From positions 1-5,651 of the forward strand of contig JAAEOP010000177.1 of NCBI GenBank assembly GCA_024223125.1: a stretch of DNA of 5,651 bases. Reading direction: 5' to 3'. The notes under the pieces are model-generated. The model made no database searches. It saw only the letters and a program-made list of their open reading frames with translations, and was not told where the DNA came from. The position numbers and the translations under genes were made by a program. Positions 4,993 to 5,651 of the stretch are shown in pieces; positions within the stretch are counted from its first letter, which is position 1, and every line of letters starts with the position of its first letter. The DNA comes from Chloroflexota bacterium. GTDB lineage: Bacteria; Chloroflexota; Anaerolineae; Promineifilales; Promineifilaceae.

Positions 4993-5651
4993 ATGACCAC
5001 AGACCTAACCCCCTACGCCGGCCGCTGGATTGCCTTAATTGGCGATCAGGTGACCGGTGTGGGGTTCACGGCCGTAGAAGCCGAACACGCCGCCCGCCAC
5101 AGTCGCCCTAAAGACCGGTTTACCATTCGTTATGTAGAAGCGCCGGGGGGTAAACAGTTGACCTTACCAGATTTATTGACTGGCATACAGCCGCTGCTGG
5201 CCCAGGAAACCCAACCCGTCTATCTGGTCGGCGGGGCTGTGCGTGATGCTTTATTGGGACGGACCAGCCAAGACCTCGATTTTGTGACACCCCATGACGC
5301 TATCAAATTAGCCTTTCGTATGGCCAATGCCCTGCGCGTACCCGCTTACGTACTGGACCGGGAGCGAGACGTCGGACGGGTTGTTTTGTCACAAGCCTAC
5401 ACCTACCTGGACTTCACTCGTTTTCGTGGGCCAGACCTGGAAGCGGACTTGTATGATCGGGATTTCACCATTAACGCCATAGCCCTGCCGGCCACCGCCC
5501 AAACAGAAAACAGCCTCATTGACCCCACCGGCGGCCAAGCAGATTTGCAACAAGGGATTATCCGGCATGTGCATAAGCAAACGCTGCTGGATGATCCAGT
5601 TCGCACATTGCGCGCCCTGCGTTTGGCAGTGAGCCTTGACTTCAAGTTAGC
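4993..5651 (+). CDS. CCA tRNA nucleotidyltransferase / poly(A) polymerase family, N-terminal part (runs off right edge)
   Basis: There are 219 complete codons in the window and the gene continues beyond base 5651. The nucleotidyltransferase head starts near residue 76: YLVGGAVRDALLGR at 77-90, then the metal-binding DLD at 94-96, YDRDFTINAIAL at 154-165 (the RRDFTxNA motif region), DPTGGQADL at 177-185 and LDDPVRTLRALRLA at 199-212. These are the conserved blocks of class II CCA-adding enzymes and poly(A) polymerases, which extend tRNA 3' ends; CCA addition is the likelier role, but the two cannot be split from this part. Residues 1-58 are an extra domain (YAGRWIALIGDQVTGVGFTA, then FTIRYVEAPGG) resembling DUF5678. 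Start ATG 4993 is the only usable one after an in-frame TGA at 4948-4950, yet no Shine-Dalgarno is visible; the repeat hairpin ends 11 bases ahead. Confidence 0.88.
   Translation, partial: MTTDLTPYAGRWIALIGDQVTGVGFTAVEAEHAARHSRPKDRFTIRYVEAPGGKQLTLPDLLTGIQPLLAQETQPVYLVGGAVRDALLGRTSQDLDFVTPHDAIKLAFRMANALRVPAYVLDRERDVGRVVLSQAYTYLDFTRFRGPDLEADLYDRDFTINAIALPATAQTENSLIDPTGGQADLQQGIIRHVHKQTLLDDPVRTLRALRLAVSLDFKL

Larger units (their letters stand above)
86..5075. repeat. Dispersed palindromic word CGGCCG / ACGGCCGT
   Basis: CGGCCG occurs 19 times: at 86, 256, 288, 446, 1017, 1021, 1271, 1934, 2356, 2380, 2432, 2959, 3142, 4054, 4258, 4294, 4696, 5019 and 5069 (first base of each). Seven are the longer palindrome ACGGCCGT, at 255, 287, 445, 1933, 3141, 4053 and 5068. 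About 1.4 hexamers and 0.1 octamers would be expected in a random sequence of this length with equal bases. All lie inside genes; none is in a spacer, and rplU and rpmE have none. Confidence 0.6.

Noticed and set aside
5389..5645. Two short minus-strand open frames near the right end
   Set aside because: They lie opposite the conserved nucleotidyltransferase head domain and look like shadows.
1..5651. Mobile element, prophage, CRISPR array, toxin-antitoxin or defence system
   Set aside because: All recognisable genes are housekeeping genes; no transposase, integrase, spaced repeats or matching terminal repeats were seen.

Overview
The window reads as an ordinary, gene-dense stretch of a bacterial chromosome, probably from a member of the Chloroflexota (Anaerolineae-like). 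That placement is an inference. It rests on the gene order, the protein style, an unusual bL31 with a long C-terminal extension, a DUF5678-like N-terminus on the CCA enzyme, and dense use of the palindrome CGGCCG. No 16S or other decisive marker is present. I see no mobile element, CRISPR array, rRNA or tRNA gene, and no gene-free stretch longer than about 160 bases.

Left part, minus strand (1-1575): a two-gene unit. A large Eis-like GNAT acetyltransferase is followed after 4 bases by the start of a homocysteine S-methyltransferase (mmuM family) that runs off the left edge. A good sigma70-type promoter for the pair lies in the divergent spacer at 1576-1730.

Middle, plus strand (1731-3641): first a YugP-type membrane zinc metallopeptidase. 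Then a consensus promoter (TTGACA, 17 bases, TATAAT) drives rplU-rpmA-rpmE, the genes for ribosomal proteins bL21, bL27 and bL31. The rplU leader contains an intrinsic terminator (10-bp perfect stem plus T6) placed directly in front of the rplU Shine-Dalgarno sequence. That suggests the operon is controlled by premature termination. The bL31 has lost the zinc cysteines and carries a C-terminal helix-hairpin-helix domain resembling the RNA polymerase alpha C-terminal domain. A hairpin terminator follows it.

Right part, plus strand (3774-5651): thymidine kinase (tdk) and hypoxanthine phosphoribosyltransferase (hpt) abut and are probably translationally coupled as a nucleotide-salvage pair. After a 56-base spacer filled with a direct plus inverted repeat comes a CCA tRNA nucleotidyltransferase/poly(A) polymerase-type gene that runs off the right edge.

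Taken together the plus-strand genes serve translation (three ribosomal proteins and tRNA 3'-end maturation) and nucleotide salvage. The points most worth a second look are the bL31-alphaCTD-like fusion, the rplU leader attenuator, and the 19 copies of CGGCCG (7 as ACGGCCGT), all inside coding regions.
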